Shown: piece after piece, positions 44,209-56,585 of the stretch
Layout of the letters: every line of letters starts with the position of its first letter
Numbering within the stretch: the stretch's first letter is position 1
Assembly (NCBI GenBank): GCA_010015655.1
Contig: ML976692.1
Coordinates: 1 to 64,000, forward strand
Origin: Bimuria novae-zelandiae CBS 107.79
Lineage: Eukaryota > Ascomycota > Dothideomycetes > Pleosporales > Didymosphaeriaceae
Length of the DNA: 64,000 nucleotides
Reading direction: 5' to 3'
Notes under the pieces: generated by a model
The model's input: only the letters and a program-made list of their open reading frames with translations
The model's database searches: none
Told to the model about the DNA's origin: nothing
Translations under genes and position numbers: made by a program

Positions 44209-45011
44209 GTTATGCTATCGATCGTGGTATCGGAGCAGGTATATGGAGTTTCGAGGCATCATGGACGCTGGATAGGCAGGTGTGGAGGTTTGCATTTCAA
44301 GATTCCGGACGGTACGATGTTGTCATAGGCCGCGTGGGTGCAGACTGCCAGTGGGGACACTAGTCTCAAGCCGGAAGTCTGCTTCCTTCCCCTCAGTTAC
44401 GAATGCATCCTTAAAGTTATAGAGCTATTTGTTAAAACGTTCTTGAAAAGACATTTGCAGTTGAAACTCTCCGAGGGATCGATTTACAGTATGTCACAAC
44501 TCGCAGCATTTACGTCGGTCGTGCGTGATATCGGGAAGCAACTGCAGCTTACGCAGACAGCTCTAATGAAATGCTTCCATTCGGAACTTGGCGCCTCCTC
44601 GTGCCACTATCGTATTTGTATCACCTGGACGAAACACCCCAGGCATCATTACAAGACTTTAGACGGACGTAGAAAAGTGAGTCTTTCCGGAACTATTTTA
44701 AACCTTCTTTGCACCTCGTGTGCGACCACAGCAGGTGCGGACGCAAGGTACAAACCAAGCAGGGCTCCCAGTCAAGGAATTGTTCCCACAGAGACTGCCG
44801 ATACGATGAAACATCATCAGTCGTGGTTGCACAGACACAAAAGACGCAAAGACCTCCCAGGAGATCGTCAACAAGGCTGGTTGTAGGCCCCTAGATACGC
44901 TTCCAAATTGCCTAGTCCATACGGCGAAAAGTGTTTCTCATTCTTACACCCTCCCAGAATGGCTGATTTCGAATAGCCTGTGTGTTTGACGAACTGATGC
45001 CTCACTGATGA
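44209..45011. other. Intergenic region without a supportable gene
   Basis: A plus-strand frame at 44338-44886 and another at 44709-44894 that is Cys/His-rich (CDHSRCGRK...CSHRDC) look protein-like but have no recognised domain, start context or splice partners. I note the second as a possible gene fragment only. Confidence 0.4.
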
Positions 45012-45431
45012 TTATGTGGTCTTGCTGGCCGTGATCAAAGACAATTCCGCTTGCAGCTGCGAAAGACTGAATGTAGAGCTCGTGGCGAGCAACGTTTTGA
45101 GCACTGCACAGTACCTATAACCACATCAGTACAATCCTCATAGGCTCGACCGCAACACAGCTTACGTTGCTGTAGTGACGAACAGCTCCACTGTTCTAGG
45201 GCGCGCCGCAAGCTGTATGGCTGCGGGAAACACAAGCACCGAGATCATCAATGCAATGAGCTTCGTACGATCGTTACACAGGTCTGATGTAAGCACACCC
45301 AACGGTATGACAATGATGACAATGGCGAGCACGGTGGCGATCACACGCGATATGACGAAGAGCTTTTGAGGCGATGTGAGAAACAGCTTGCGCAGTTGCC
45401 GGGCTTTGTGTCCAAGTTTGAGAATACTGAG
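45012..45431 (-). pseudogene. DUF6594-like C-terminal fragment
   Basis: Two exons (45431-45166, 45114-45012) join in phase. They encode three hydrophobic helices (ISRVIATVLAIVIIVIPLGV, LIALMISVLVFPAAIQLA and a third) and the family-like ending PRTVELFVTTATYCAVL. Fungal DUF6594 proteins end this way, usually after a helical cytosolic domain of 150 or more residues. The upstream frame at 45497-45724 does not join in phase and does not look like that domain. I infer a truncated or decayed copy; a real gene with unrecognised upstream exons remains possible. Confidence 0.5.
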
Positions 45432-46523
45432 CTAGATGTGTTTTAGAAACAGCTTTGTGAGAGTTTAAGGGATCGTCAATGACGCTAAGCATTTCTTTAC
45501 TTACATGAAGATGAACGAGAAGGATGCGTTTTTGATGACGAATGCGTTTTTGAAAGCTCGTCGGGCCACTGCCGACGCGTTAGTGCCTTTGCCAGACGAT
45601 TCACACAAGATAGACAAACCTCGTCAGAACTATCAGGATCTGGATCTACTCCGCCAGGTCGACGAATAGGTGGTGTATACGCATAGTTATTACTCTGTTG
45701 CTGGTCAGTGTTTTGATACGACACCTGCTACTTCGACTCACAGGCCGGTACGACATTGCTCCGGGGTTGCGCCAGCAGGCAAAAACGAGTTCTGCAAATA
45801 GTGAAGGATTAAAAATCGCCGCCGATAGCGCGCCAATACTGCGTGTGCCTCAAGAGCCCAGTGAAGCGAGGTGATACCCGAACGATGCTGGCAGGGCTGG
45901 GTTCTTCTCACGCGGCTGTGACTTATTACAGAGGCTCAGAAGGATCCTGATCAGCTTGATCTGCCGAAACAAAGAGTAGCGCTCGTGCTGGGCAGCAATG
46001 CAAGTCGGCTCCCATTGATCTGGACGATAACGCCCGCGAGGTTCAGAACCTGCGACTACCATGCCAGACACAATGCGCAGTTGCCTGATTGCCTAATGCA
46101 CCGAGCCAGTGCTCACAAAATGGCAGCTCTCGAGGCATCCAGTCAAATGTGAAGTAGAGGGGCGTCCCAGGTGTGAGGGCATGTGAGCAGCTCAAGTCCA
46201 ATGGTGGGGTAACAGCAACGCAATGCGCGTCATGGTGGGTTGCACAAGGCTGAAAGCTGACATGCATTTGTTTGTATATTTGAGTCCACTGATAGGGTTC
46301 ATCACGTCAGTACAGAATCGCAGAGCCGCATCGCAGACTCTTAAAAAGGCGGAGATACCAACGAAAACGAATCGCTTGCTTTCGCGTGAGAAGCCAAGTT
46401 TCGGTACACGAACGATATAGTGATCCACGGGATGGAAGGCTACCACGTACACGTGCACGTACTGCTGTAAACATAGAGGCAACTTCAACAAACGACATCA
46501 CCTACATTTGATTCATTGCTTAT
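45432..46523. other. Intergenic region
   Basis: Short frames on the minus strand (45497-45724, 45850-46071, 46043-46267, 46192-46491) lack domain character and do not splice together in phase. I see no supportable gene; upstream exons of the DUF6594-like fragment could lie here. Confidence 0.5.
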
Positions 46524-48506
46524 TTAACGAGTGACGACCCCAAGGTCAGCTTCGGTATCCATTCGTTGTAGAGGGCTGAGACTGAAATCTTCGTCAGAAT
46601 GTTCCACATTGCCTCCCACCACCTCAATTGAGTCATCGTCAAGCATCCGTAGCTGCGGGCATGTTAGTTTCCCCTCACTGCTACCCTTATTGTCTTGAGA
46701 GCAAGGCGTGGAAGTTCCACAGTCGTTCAATAATGAAAGTTGAAACTTAAACAGCTTCACCTGGATCACCACCTCCCTCAAATCGACAAGAAGGGACAAG
46801 CCGAAAGAAATCCAGAGAGCAATTGCGGACCAACCGGTCAGATCCGCGCCACAGTAGATCTGAATGGCAGCGTCGATTAGGAACAGAGCCGTGATAATGG
46901 ATTTCTGCTTTCGATGATTGTGATTGTGATTATGATTCTGCCTGCGGCGCTTGGAGTTCAGGAGCATCCAGGCAGCCAACGAACTCGCGATAAAGTTGCA
47001 TCGGTCAGGCTCAGGCTTCGACAGGGTAGGGTGCTTATCGAGTTGTTTTCGGATTGTTATTCGTAGGTCATCGAAGGCTTTGCTACGAGCGGTTGGGGCT
47101 GAGTCTGTGTTCTCTTCCGGGGCCCTATTCGAGGGCGAGACTTGCTCGCCTGGTTCTACTTCTGTAGAGTCTGGCGTGATTGGTTCATTATCGCTGTTAG
47201 ACGACGCCGACTCATGTACTTCTATGGAAAGGTTAACATGGGCGTTTAAATCCAGAAGTGTGTGTATACCATTATAGATCTCCATGCCTGCAAGGATAGG
47301 GATTGCGAGCAATGCCAATGCGACGACCTGGCCGAAACCCATTCTTCTGACATCGTCAGTTGTTTTCGGGGAATCGATCCAGGTGTATGTGGCTGTTTGC
47401 GATATACCAAAAGCGAGGTAGTACATTATTTGTGTTGTTGCGTGCAAAAACGAATATTTATAAACATGGGTGCTGAAATGGAAACGCGAAGGCAAATAGT
47501 AGTCGTAAAGGCAGAGACACTGATAGTGTGCATTCTCGACCAAGGTTTTCCTTTCCCCTAGAGACTTGTTCCTGCCCAACCAGCGAAAGGAAGCCAAAGC
47601 TTTATTCGACGTAGTGTTCCGGAGGGTTGAGTCCCGCGGGTCCACAAATAGCAGGTATGTGTAGGTGCCATAAGTGACGACTAGGAAAATGAGCGGGTAC
47701 GTTTCGGAAATGACGTCTTTAAAAGATGTTTCCGACCTACGACTGGTACCGTTAATGACGCATTGTACAGGGCGACCTACGTCCATATGTATTCCGGCCA
47801 GTAGCAGGATGGTTTGTACGAAGCATATCAAGACCAGGAACGCGACAATCGCAAAGACCCTCCAGTTGCGAACGATCTTGTGATCGAAAAAGTATTCTCG
47901 AAGGACTATCAAAGTGGTAATATGCGATGTTGCGGAGAACCATGCAAGGCTGAATACGATCTGGACTTCGTAGATGGTGAGCTGACAGCTGTTTGCGACT
48001 GCAGCAATGAGTATGGCTAGCCCTGTTACCAATTGTTGATCGCTAAATCCAAGAATGAGACGTGTAAATGCCTCAACCCGTTGGTCACGGGCTAATGATG
48101 GTCGTTGTGTGGGTTCCTTTAGGCGCAGGCAGCGATATAAGAGTCCCTTGAAAGAATACCAAAGGCGGCCGATAGCTGGAAAGAATTTGGTACCCAAAAT
48201 TGACCTCTGAAAACGGCGGATCACTGCGTGGTCTAGTCCCGATAACAAGGACGATGGCAGGGAATCGGCGAAGTATGCATAGGCGACTGATGCGCAGGTT
48301 ATGACAGCCGCGGCGAAAAATCCAACAAGCACCTATCGGGAATAAGGTCAGCGCTCGAACAACTTTTGTCTTTCGAACACAAAAGGAACAGGACTTACCC
48401 CGATGCCTGCTATATCGGCATCAACAGCAATCTCTTTCATACATTTGCTTGAAGACTCCGGCGAGTAGCACTGGTCACAGTTCAGTGCACTTCCACAGTT
48501 GCCCAT
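46524..48506 (-). CDS. Polytopic fungal membrane protein of unknown function
   Basis: Two exons (48506-48399 and 48332-46524, 66-nt intron) give 638 residues. The short first exon is Cys-rich (NCGSALNCDQCY) and ends in DADIAGIG, the conserved lead-in to the first helix in a large fungal family. About eight or nine membrane helices follow (for example VLVGFFAAAVITCASVAYAY and WRVFAIVAFLVLICFVQTIL). There is a cytosolic loop of about 130 residues rich in Ser/Glu/Pro, an Asn-His repeat (NHNHNHNH) before the penultimate helix, and an acidic tail. I know similar proteins only as uncharacterised. The start at 48506 is preferred because it heads the Cys-rich segment; an in-frame ATG at 48572 is possible. 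Confidence 0.75.
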
Positions 48507-49390
48507 TGTCGATATTGCCAGATGTTCTCCAGATATGTAGCTACCGTGTCCTGAATGCAATCCATCGCACAAGACGGACGCTCATTTATATGCTATCGAA
48601 GAAACATCAATCGAGGCTGATAAGCGCCAGGCTACAGCAACGCTGAGAGTCCCCTGTCAAGCCTAAAATTCGCCCCTCGGTTGACCGTATCAGCCTCAGC
48701 CTCGCTCTTACACCAGTGTAGCGTGGAAAGCGGTAGAACCACCTTCGTGATGATGGAGATCCAAATAGAGTTCTTGGTGTCTGGAATTGGCGTGTTCATG
48801 TTGCCACGTCAAATGTAGCGGTTCGAAGTACTGGCCAGTCATGGCTATTCGAAAACCTCTCGGCTTGGTTTTAAACCCTGTTGTAGGCTGAAAAATTGTG
48901 CTGGACGTACCGAAGACGCAGTATTTCGTGTTTGTTAATACTTTTGCTGCTGTAAGCTTCCTTGGGTCACGGTATAACGCAGTACAGATACACAATACCT
49001 TCACGTGTGCCACTCCCACAATGGTCCAAGCGAGTGAAGCGATTCATATTATAGGCTAGGTAGTAAGCTTTTGCTTAGCTCGCTAATAGATAAAGCATCC
49101 TATCATCACCAGCCCGGACGGATGTCTAGAAGCGATCTGATTTTGTAGTTGACTGGATGGATCGATGATGAGCTGCACACCTGTTGTGGACACTTCAGAT
49201 AGCGTTTTTGCTATACCCTTTTCGGTAAGGTCGCTTGGCGTCGCGTGCTTCAACATCGGATGAACGTCATCCGAGAAACATCCGAAAGGTGCATCTTCAA
49301 AAGTCAAGCTATCAGCAAGCTCCCCCGCATCTCGTTCCGCCTCGGTCAATCCCACCATGACCTGATCCCACGCTCTTTAGAACTGCCAGA
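48507..49390. other. Intergenic, divergent promoters
   Basis: It lies between the minus-strand membrane protein gene and the plus-strand D-lactate dehydrogenase gene. A minus-strand frame at 49083-49358 has no recognisable feature. No gene is called. Confidence 0.55.
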
Positions 49391-51334
49391 ATGTCTTTGC
49401 GAAGCTTTCCGAGAGCTGCAACTGCGGTCCGCAATGCGCGACCTGGGTCGTTAAACTCAGCCATCCTTTCACAATGCACCGTCGCGCGGAGAAGGGATGG
49501 ACGGGTGATGCAAAGGAGGTGGAAAAGCGACGATGAAGAGAAGAAGGACCTACCGTTCAATGTGCAAATGTACGAGAGTGTAGCGAAGCGTGTGGAGAAG
49601 GCGAAGCAAGAAGAAATACGGCGAGCGCAGTTCCATCAGCGTACCGCGCGCGGGCGCTTCTTCGCGACTCTATTTGGTGCGTCATGTTCAGCAGGTCTAA
49701 CGGCGCCTTTAGGTGCTAACATAGCCTGTAGCCGTTGTTGTCACTGGTAGCATTGGCTACTGGTTCGGACAGGTTAGCTCTCACAAGCCGGAGCCTACAG
49801 CATCCACCGCGCCGCTCGTATTAGCAGTCCCACCGAAGCACAACATTTCTGAAGCAAACATGGAGGCTGCATGGACTGATTTCCGCGACATCGTCGGGAA
49901 GGAGAACATTTCACTGGAGAGGTCAGAATTGGAGTCGCATTCTGGATCGTCGTGGTCCTCACACCCTGCCGAACCAGGAGACGTACCGTTTGCCATTGTA
50001 AAACCGGGCAGCACAAAGGAGGTCAGCGCCATCATGAAGATATGTCACGAGAGGAAGATTCCAGTCACAGCGTACAGCGGAGGAACGAGCCTAGAGGGAC
50101 ATTTCGCGGCAACAAGAGGTGGCATCTGCATCGATTTCTCGCGCATGGACAAGATTCTCAAGCTGCACAAGGACGACCTAGATGTGGTAGTACAACCGGC
50201 AGTCGGTTGGGAACTCCTCAACGAAGAGCTCGCCAAGGACAATCTATTCTTCCCTCCGGACCCAGGCCCAGGTGCCATGATTGGAGGCATGGTGGGCACA
50301 GGGTGCTCAGGCACGAACGCATACCGCTACGGGACCATGAAAGACTGGGTCCTCTCTCTTACTGTAGTTCTCGCAGACGGCACCATCATCAAGACCAGAC
50401 AAAGACCACGAAAGTCTTCCGCAGGATACGATCTAACCCGCATGTTCATCGGCTCCGAGGGTACATTGGGCCTTGTCACCGAAGCTACCCTCAAGGTCAC
50501 CGTTAAGCCCCAGCACACTAGCGTAGCCGTCTGTGCGTTCCCTACTGTCCGACACGCCGCTGATTGCGTTTTCAAGGTCGTTGGTGCTGGCGTCCCCATC
50601 GCCGCCATCGAGATTCTCGACGATGTACAGATGATGTGCATCAACGATGCCGGCCAAACTAACAAGACCTGGAAGAATACACCTACTCTCTTTTTCAAAT
50701 TTGCCGGTACACCGAACAGTGTGAAGGAGCAAATCAGCCAGGTTCAGAGCATGGCCAAGAAAAGCGGAAGTGTGAGCTTTGAATTCGCCAAGAGCGAGCA
50801 GGAAAAGACGGATCTTTGGCAGGCGCGGAAAGAAGCCCTGTGGAGCGTCATCGCCAAGGGCGAGGGCAACGATGACTTGGGTGTCTGGACCACCGATGTA
50901 GCCGTCCCACTTTCGAAACTACCCCAGCTCATTGAAGAAGCCAAGGATGAGATATTCAAGAGTGGTCTTCTCGGTAGCATAGTCGGTCACGTCGGTGACG
51001 GAAACTTCCACTGTAAGTATTAGTTGTGTCTGCTTTCTGCGCTTCGCTAATATGGCACAAAGCGATTCTTTTGTACAACAAGAAGACCGAGTATGAGAAA
51101 GCGAAACACCTCGTCCACGACATGGTCAAGCGCGCTATCGAGCTCGAGGGCACGGCTACGGGCGAACACGGCGTTGGTCTCGTCAAGAGAGACTATCTAG
51201 AGCACGAGCTTGGCACAAGCACGGTGGACGCCATGAGACAGCTGAAGAAGGCTTTTGATCCGCTGTGCCTGCTGAACTGTGACAAGGTTGTAAGAGTGAG
51301 CCAGCCGAAGCCTGGGGAGGTCGCGAAGTGGTAG
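49391..51334 (+). CDS. DLD1: Mitochondrial D-lactate dehydrogenase (cytochrome c-dependent)
   Basis: Three exons (49391-49676, 49732-51012, 51063-51334) give 612 residues. The N terminus is an Arg/Ser-rich mitochondrial presequence, followed by a helix (AVVVTGSIGYWFGQ) that would anchor it in the inner membrane. The PCMH-type FAD-binding domain carries the pyrophosphate-binding YSGGTSLEGH, FPPDPGPGAMIGGMVGTGCSG and MFIGSEGTLG. The C-terminal cap has GHVGDGNFH and ends with the GEHGVG motif. It oxidises D-lactate to pyruvate, passing electrons to cytochrome c in the intermembrane space; in fungi it detoxifies D-lactate from the methylglyoxal pathway. The same family includes 2-hydroxyglutarate and glycolate dehydrogenases, but length, presequence and helix fit DLD best. 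Confidence 0.92.
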
Positions 51335-51588
51335 ACAGAAGAAGAAGGTGTAAATAGAATGTACGCTGTCCCCGTCGCGTTCATGAACTACTGAATAGTG
51401 GGCGAACATCCGCGGCTCGAGCCACGTTCTCTAACATGTATTTTGTATGCCGTTGATTGGCCATATCGCCAGTGGACCACAAGCAAGGGATAACTCGCCA
51501 GGCATCTATCTTCCCGCCAACGTCAAAAGTTCCGAATTCCTTCCTACGTCCTCCCTCTTATATCCGCATTAAATCCCTCCTCTCCACA

Positions 51589-52446
51589 ATGCCACTGCCC
51601 TTCAACATCGAAGAAACAGCGCGCCGCCTAGCCCACCACCGCGCCCAAGTCCTCCTCCTCGAGCAGATCATCTCAGAATGGCAAGCCCACCGCACCTTCC
51701 ACCCTTTCCCACGCCTACCCACCGAACTACGTGCGCGCATCCACTCCGCATACCTCACATCCACCATTAACCCACCGGACCGCTGTCTTGCCTCCCTGCT
51801 GCAGCTCATGCCCCTAGCGCAAGCCTGCCGCCTCGCCAGGACTGAATTCCTCGATACCGCGATGAGAGATTTCATACTCCCGTTCCAGGTACGGCACATG
51901 TTCAAAACGCGCCAGCAACTCGGTCTGCCCCACAGAAGAGATATTAGAGCGTTCGAACTAGCTAGGCCATCCGCCTCCTTCTTCAATGAATCCTCGAACG
52001 AAGAGTTGGCGCAAGTACGGCGCGTGAAGATTACACCGCCGTTCGCGGCGCCCGAGGGAGATAGTTGGGGTTGGTGATGGGTTTTAGATCTCGCGAGAGG
52101 GGAGATGGAGTGCGTTTGTGGGTGGCGCGAGTGGGATTGCGGGAGATGGGAGAATTTTCGGCTGAGACTGGATAGGGTAGAGAGGTGTGTTGTTCCTGCG
52201 CTAAGGGAGGTTTTAGAGGGGGTGAGGGTGAGAGGAGGGTTGGGACGGGAGGATGTGCAGGGGTGTTGGATGCGCTGTCTAAACGGGACAGACGGGTGCT
52301 GGCGGATGGACATCTGGGTCAGGAGGGTGGGGGTTAGAGGGTGGGAGCAAGAGGGAGCGTACGGAGTAAGAGATCTATGCTGGGGTTATTATTCATACGC
52401 TGTGGGATTTTTTGGAATAGTGAGTTTGGCTCTGGTGCGGGTTTAG
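51589..52446 (+). pseudogene. F-box-like hypothetical gene with one in-frame stop
   Basis: A frame of 285 codons runs from ATG 51589 to 52446 with a single TGA at 52075-52077 (after SWGW). Downstream, the frame remains protein-like and Trp/Cys-rich (ECVCGWREWDCGRWENF, RLDRVERCVVPALREVL), which is why I join it. The N-terminal half has helical heptads, then PFPRLPTELRARIHSAYL, an F-box-like or leucine-rich entry as in small fungal proteins. An intron removing the stop (52014-52090) would have suitable borders but breaks the frame. It could instead be a genuine 162-residue protein ending at 52077. Function unknown. Confidence 0.5.
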
Positions 52447-52947
52447 CTAGAATTTCGTAGATAGGGAGGTGCTAATTTGTGATGCTGTTATATTCTCTAC
52501 GTATCGCCCTATTATTGTGGTAGCATCGCAAATAGATACGCTAAGGCAATGCATCTTTTCAGATCCTCAGTGATACATAGGTATCTTGATTGAACATGAT
52601 GTGACATGCCAGTCAAGCCTCCTTCTTTTCCAAAGCATGATCAGTGCCTCCAAATTAAAATTACTGGAGGCCTCAAGGGCGCCCAAATCTATGTTGGTCC
52701 GCAATATAGAAACGGAGGTCAATGGTTCCAAAGCAGGCAGAAAAATCGGTATCGTCGAGGTGTAATCGCTTTCATGTTGCGGATCCAACTCATTGAACAC
52801 TATTCAAGCTCAAACCATTTGACAAATGTGCTGTACCAGGACTAGGCTCAATGTGACGCTCTGGTAGTGTGCTGAGCAAGTCTTGGTAGTTGCTAGCATT
52901 GTTGGAATGGACCTCCGGGCTGCGTGTCTTCACCCTTGGAGCAGTCT
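52447..52947. other. Intergenic, convergent 3' ends
   Basis: Short frames only, no gene. It presumably contains the 3' UTRs of the F-box-like gene and the J-domain gene. Confidence 0.6.
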
Positions 52948-54712
52948 TCAATTGGGAGGGTTATAAAACTTGGGCCGGATCTTACGTTGGCAGTTTGGGC
53001 ACGCTTGCATATCGCAGCCAGGACACTTCAGCAGGTAGTTCCACACTGCGAAGCACTCGGGGCATGGGCCCCGTCGGAGAACTTTGCCCCACCATCCATC
53101 GTGGCCGCAGTCTGATCTCGGAGTATGGTTCGTAGGGTCTTGGGGTTGACGAGGAGCAGCACTTGGCTGAACCGGTTGGTCAGCATGCGTTTTTGCGCGT
53201 TTGTTTTCGGCCGCCTTTCGTGACTCATGAGCTGATTTCTCCTGCTCAGCTTGCGCTTTTGTGCGTTTCTGCTTGGCCGCCACCCTTGCCTCACGGGCTA
53301 TCTTCTCCTGCACTTGTTGGATCTTCGCGACCGCCTCCTTCTGCTCACGAGCTCGTTTCTCCTGCGCACCTAGCGCTTTTGCGCGTTTCTGCTCGGCCGC
53401 CTCCCGCTGCTCACGAGCTATCTTTTCCTGCACAGCTTGCGCAGCTTGCGCTTTTGGGCGTTTCTTCGCGGCCGCCTCCTTTTGCTCATGAGTTCGTTTC
53501 TCCTGCTCAGCTTGCGCTTTTGCACGTTTCTTCTCGGCCGCCTCCCTTGCCTCACGGGCTATTTTCTCCTGTCTTTCCCGCTGCTGGCGTTGGATCTTCT
53601 CGGCCGCCTCCCTTGCCTCACGAGCTCGTTTCGCCTGCTCTTCGTGATGCTGTTTCCATATCCGTTCCTGCTCTTCGCGGTGCTGTTTCCACCTCTGTTC
53701 CTGCCTTTCCCGCTCAGCTCTCTTCTCCGCTCTTTTTTTCTGCTCTTCTTGGTGCCGTTCCCATGTCCGTTCCTGCTCTTCATGATGCTGTTTCCACCTC
53801 TGTTCCTGCCTTTCCCACTTCGCTCTCATCTCCTCGTTCCTCTTTTCCTCGTCCTTTCGCTCCCTCTCCTGTCTCTCTCTGGACTCTCTGGCCTGTTGTC
53901 GAGCCAGTACCTTGCGCATCCGTTTATCATCAGCCAGATCCGCAGCATCTACTTCTTCTTCTGCTTCACTGAAAAGGCGGAGCTCTGTCTCCAACCCGTC
54001 CCGCAACAGGGCCAGCCGCCGCTCCTTCATGTCCTTCTCAATCCTCCTCTCCTGTTTCTTGATGTCCTTTTGGACCTTCTTGTGCTCGCTATCTTTCTTG
54101 TTCGATGTCCCGTATATCGGGGAAAGGACCCAAGCGGTCCAGCTCTTCTCCCACGCTTCATCCTCTGCCTCAGCTGCTGCAATGCTGACCAACTTCTTGA
54201 TCTCGTTCTCGAGTTTCTCGAGTTTAGCCTTCTGATCGCGTATCCTCCATTCAAAGTTGCTCTTCCTGTTGCGCCATCGTTCACTTCGTTCCGACTTGGA
54301 CTTTTGAATGGTAGCGATCTCTTCAGCTTCGATCGTCGCCTCGGACTTTGAGGAAGAAGCAGGAGCAGGTCGTGGCGTTTGAGGGGTCTTGGGAGGAGCA
54401 CCAGTTCGCGTACCCTTGTTCCGGTTGACGGAAGGATAGATACGATCGTACGCCGAGCGCTTTATTGGGTCTTTCAGAGTCTCGTACGCTTGACCGAGCT
54501 TGAGTAATTCATATTAAATCAGACGCTAGAGCAACTGGGTGAGCAGGTTGACCTACTTTTTGGAAGACTTCGGTGGCATTGGAGGAGGAGTTCCTGTCCG
54601 GATGTAGCTTCAATGCCAAACGTCTGTAGGATTGTTTGATGGCATCCAATGAAGCTAATTCTGAAACTTCGAGGATCAGGTAGTAGTCCTCCGTAATAGG
54701 AGGAGCTACCAT
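52948..54712 (-). CDS. J-domain protein with long charged helix and C-terminal zinc-binding module
   Basis: Two exons (54712-54557 and 54498-52948) give 568 residues. The N terminus is a J-domain with the Hsp70-stimulating HPD at residues 37-39 and QAYETLKDP in its last helix, so it should work with an Hsp70. A Pro/Ser linker leads into about 300 residues of Lys/Glu/Arg/Gln/Ala, probably a single long helix. This contains two sets of imperfect repeats: units around QEQRWKQHHEEQERxW, then units around QEKIAREAREAAEKKRAKAQ. The last 50 residues hold a Cys/His cluster (CGHDGWWG, CPECF, CPGC, CPNC) that looks like a zinc ribbon. There are no signal peptide or membrane helices. J-domain plus long charged helix plus zinc module is not one of the classical type I-III DnaJ layouts. 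Confidence 0.88.
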
Positions 54713-55562
54713 GATGTCAGCCTCAAAGCCACGCTGAGCGTGGGTCGAGGGTCCGAGATTGTTCAGTGGAAGAGGAGAGAAGGCGTGGCTGCCGCGGCGT
54801 CTTTTGGACTGCAGAGAGTGAGGACGTCAATCGCCCGCCGCTGATTGAATCAGAGCCTCTTTATCGAGAAGCTATGAAAGTGAGAGGCGCGGTGCAAGAC
54901 TGAGGGCAAACGCTCGAAGCTTGGCATTGCGCGCCTTCCTCTTCTGACGCAATTCCCACTTGCGCCTGCCATGTCGAACTTTCAACCCATTGTCAAATCA
55001 TGACTCAACTCAATAGCTGAGCAGCCCCAAAGGCTCATCTCTTGCGCCTTTTCATATTACGGCATATACCCTGAGCATGGTCGAGAGACAGCATCCGGAA
55101 AACCATGGGATGGCGTCCGATCGTGCCTTCCCCTAGAATACTTTCACGAAACTCCTGCGCTATGTGCGTTATTGAAAATATCTAGAACAAGGCTGTAAGC
55201 TTGCCACGCACGCGCAGCAGCGACGAACAAAGTGCTCGACGCGATGTGGTTTCAGCCAGCGCGAACCTGACGCGTATCGATTGGTGCATGTGGGGCGACC
55301 CAGCAGGGCGGGACGGTTTCCCGGGGTGATGGCGCAAACATAAACAAGCACGGTTGATATTAATTGCTGGCACTTCTACGCCTCGCAATCACCTTCATCG
55401 TCACCGCTTGTGTACGCTACTTGTTTCGACTTTTCTTCTTTGCTGCTTCTCTTCTTCTTGATCAACCCAATCATCGAACAAGACTGCATCTGGGCGGTTC
55501 TGCGACAGCTTTGGATTGTATTCTTCCGCAATAACAGAGTCGGTATTCGAGGCGAAAGCACA
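54713..55562. other. Intergenic, divergent promoters
   Basis: About 850 bp between the J-domain gene (-) and the E2 gene (+). Pyrimidine-rich leader sequence (TTTCTTCTTTGCTGCTTCTC) lies at about 55431-55455, upstream of the E2 start. No gene is supported. Confidence 0.55.
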
Positions 55563-56180
55563 ATGGCCCTCTCCACCGGACCCCGCACGAACGCTGCCGG
55601 TAGCGCGACTGTCGCACAGCGGTATGTTGTCTCTGTCTTAGAATTAATAATCGAATCAGAAGCTGACATTCTGCAACAGCCTCCAGAAGGAGCTGATGGA
55701 CATCATGATGAAGCCCACGCCGGGCATCACCGCTTTTCCAGACGACGAGAACATGTCGCGTTGGACAGCCACCATTGACGGCCCCGCCTCCACGCCCTAC
55801 GACTCCCTCGTGTTCAAGCTCAGCATGGAGTTCGGCTCAACGTACCCCTACGCACCCCCCAAGGTCCTCTTCAAGACGCCCATCTACCATCCCAACGTCG
55901 ACTTCAGCGGTCGCATCTGCCTGGACATCCTCAAGGACAAGTGGAGCGCCGTGTACAACATCGGCACGGTGCTGTTGAGCTTGCAGAGTTTGCTCGGAGA
56001 GCCGAACAAGTGAGTGGATGGGCCCTGCATAGGACGGGATGGCAAGGCTAACAGAATCACAGCTCGAGCCCGCTCAACGGTCAGGCTGCCGAGCTCTGGG
56101 ACAAGGACATGGACGAGTTCAAGCGCCTCGTGCTCGCCCGCCACAAGACGCCTGAGGAGCTCGACGGCGCAGGTCTCTAG
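55563..56180 (+). CDS. UBE2C: Ubiquitin-conjugating enzyme E2 of the UBE2C/Ubc11 type
   Basis: Three exons (55563-55621, 55680-56009, 56063-56180) give 168 residues. The UBC fold is complete. HPN lies at 90-92 and the catalytic cysteine is Cys100 in SGRICLDIL, which forms the thioester with ubiquitin. The stretch KDKWSAVYNIGTVLLSLQSL then LLGEPN and SSPLN is the signature of the APC/C-specific E2 (human UBE2C, fission yeast Ubc11). The N-terminal extension is short and Ser/Thr/Gly/Ala-rich, as in that subfamily, where it limits chain formation. It primes ubiquitin on mitotic substrates chosen by CDC20, whose gene is also in this window. Confidence 0.93.
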
Positions 56181-56585
56181 ACAGCCGCGGGCTGGCTTTT
56201 CGCTTCTTACTTTACGAACACGACCGTCTCCGCGTATGGCTACGACTCATCGATGCGTCCCACTCAACGAACTTTTTGGATAGCATTGGCGCGGGCGTTG
56301 TTTTCGCATATCACGTCTTCGGACAACTTGATTCACGTATGACCGCGGTGTACGCTCATGGCTCTGGGGCACGGTGAACAGGTTCACTTCGGTGTCCGCA
56401 CGATTAATCCGCTTTTCAATTTTTTTGCATGGCATGGCGAGGAGTCCGGACGGAGCATTTACGCAAAGGTGTGCAGCTTGGCACTACCACCACTTTCCTA
56501 GATATCCCATCGTCTTCTCTCCTAGTAAATGAGACTACTTGCATTCCATGTCCCAGCGTATGATGGCCGCGTGCTCTACATCACA
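56181..56585. other. Intergenic, convergent 3' ends
   Basis: It lies between the 3' end of the E2 gene and the 3' end of the small minus-strand frame. No gene seen. Confidence 0.6.

Noticed and set aside
44709..44894. Small Cys/His-rich frame
   Set aside because: Suggestive spacing but no known zinc family, no good start and no joining exon.
12541..56180. CDC20 and UBE2C as a functional cluster
   Set aside because: They act in the same pathway but are 41 kb apart with unrelated genes between; most likely coincidence.
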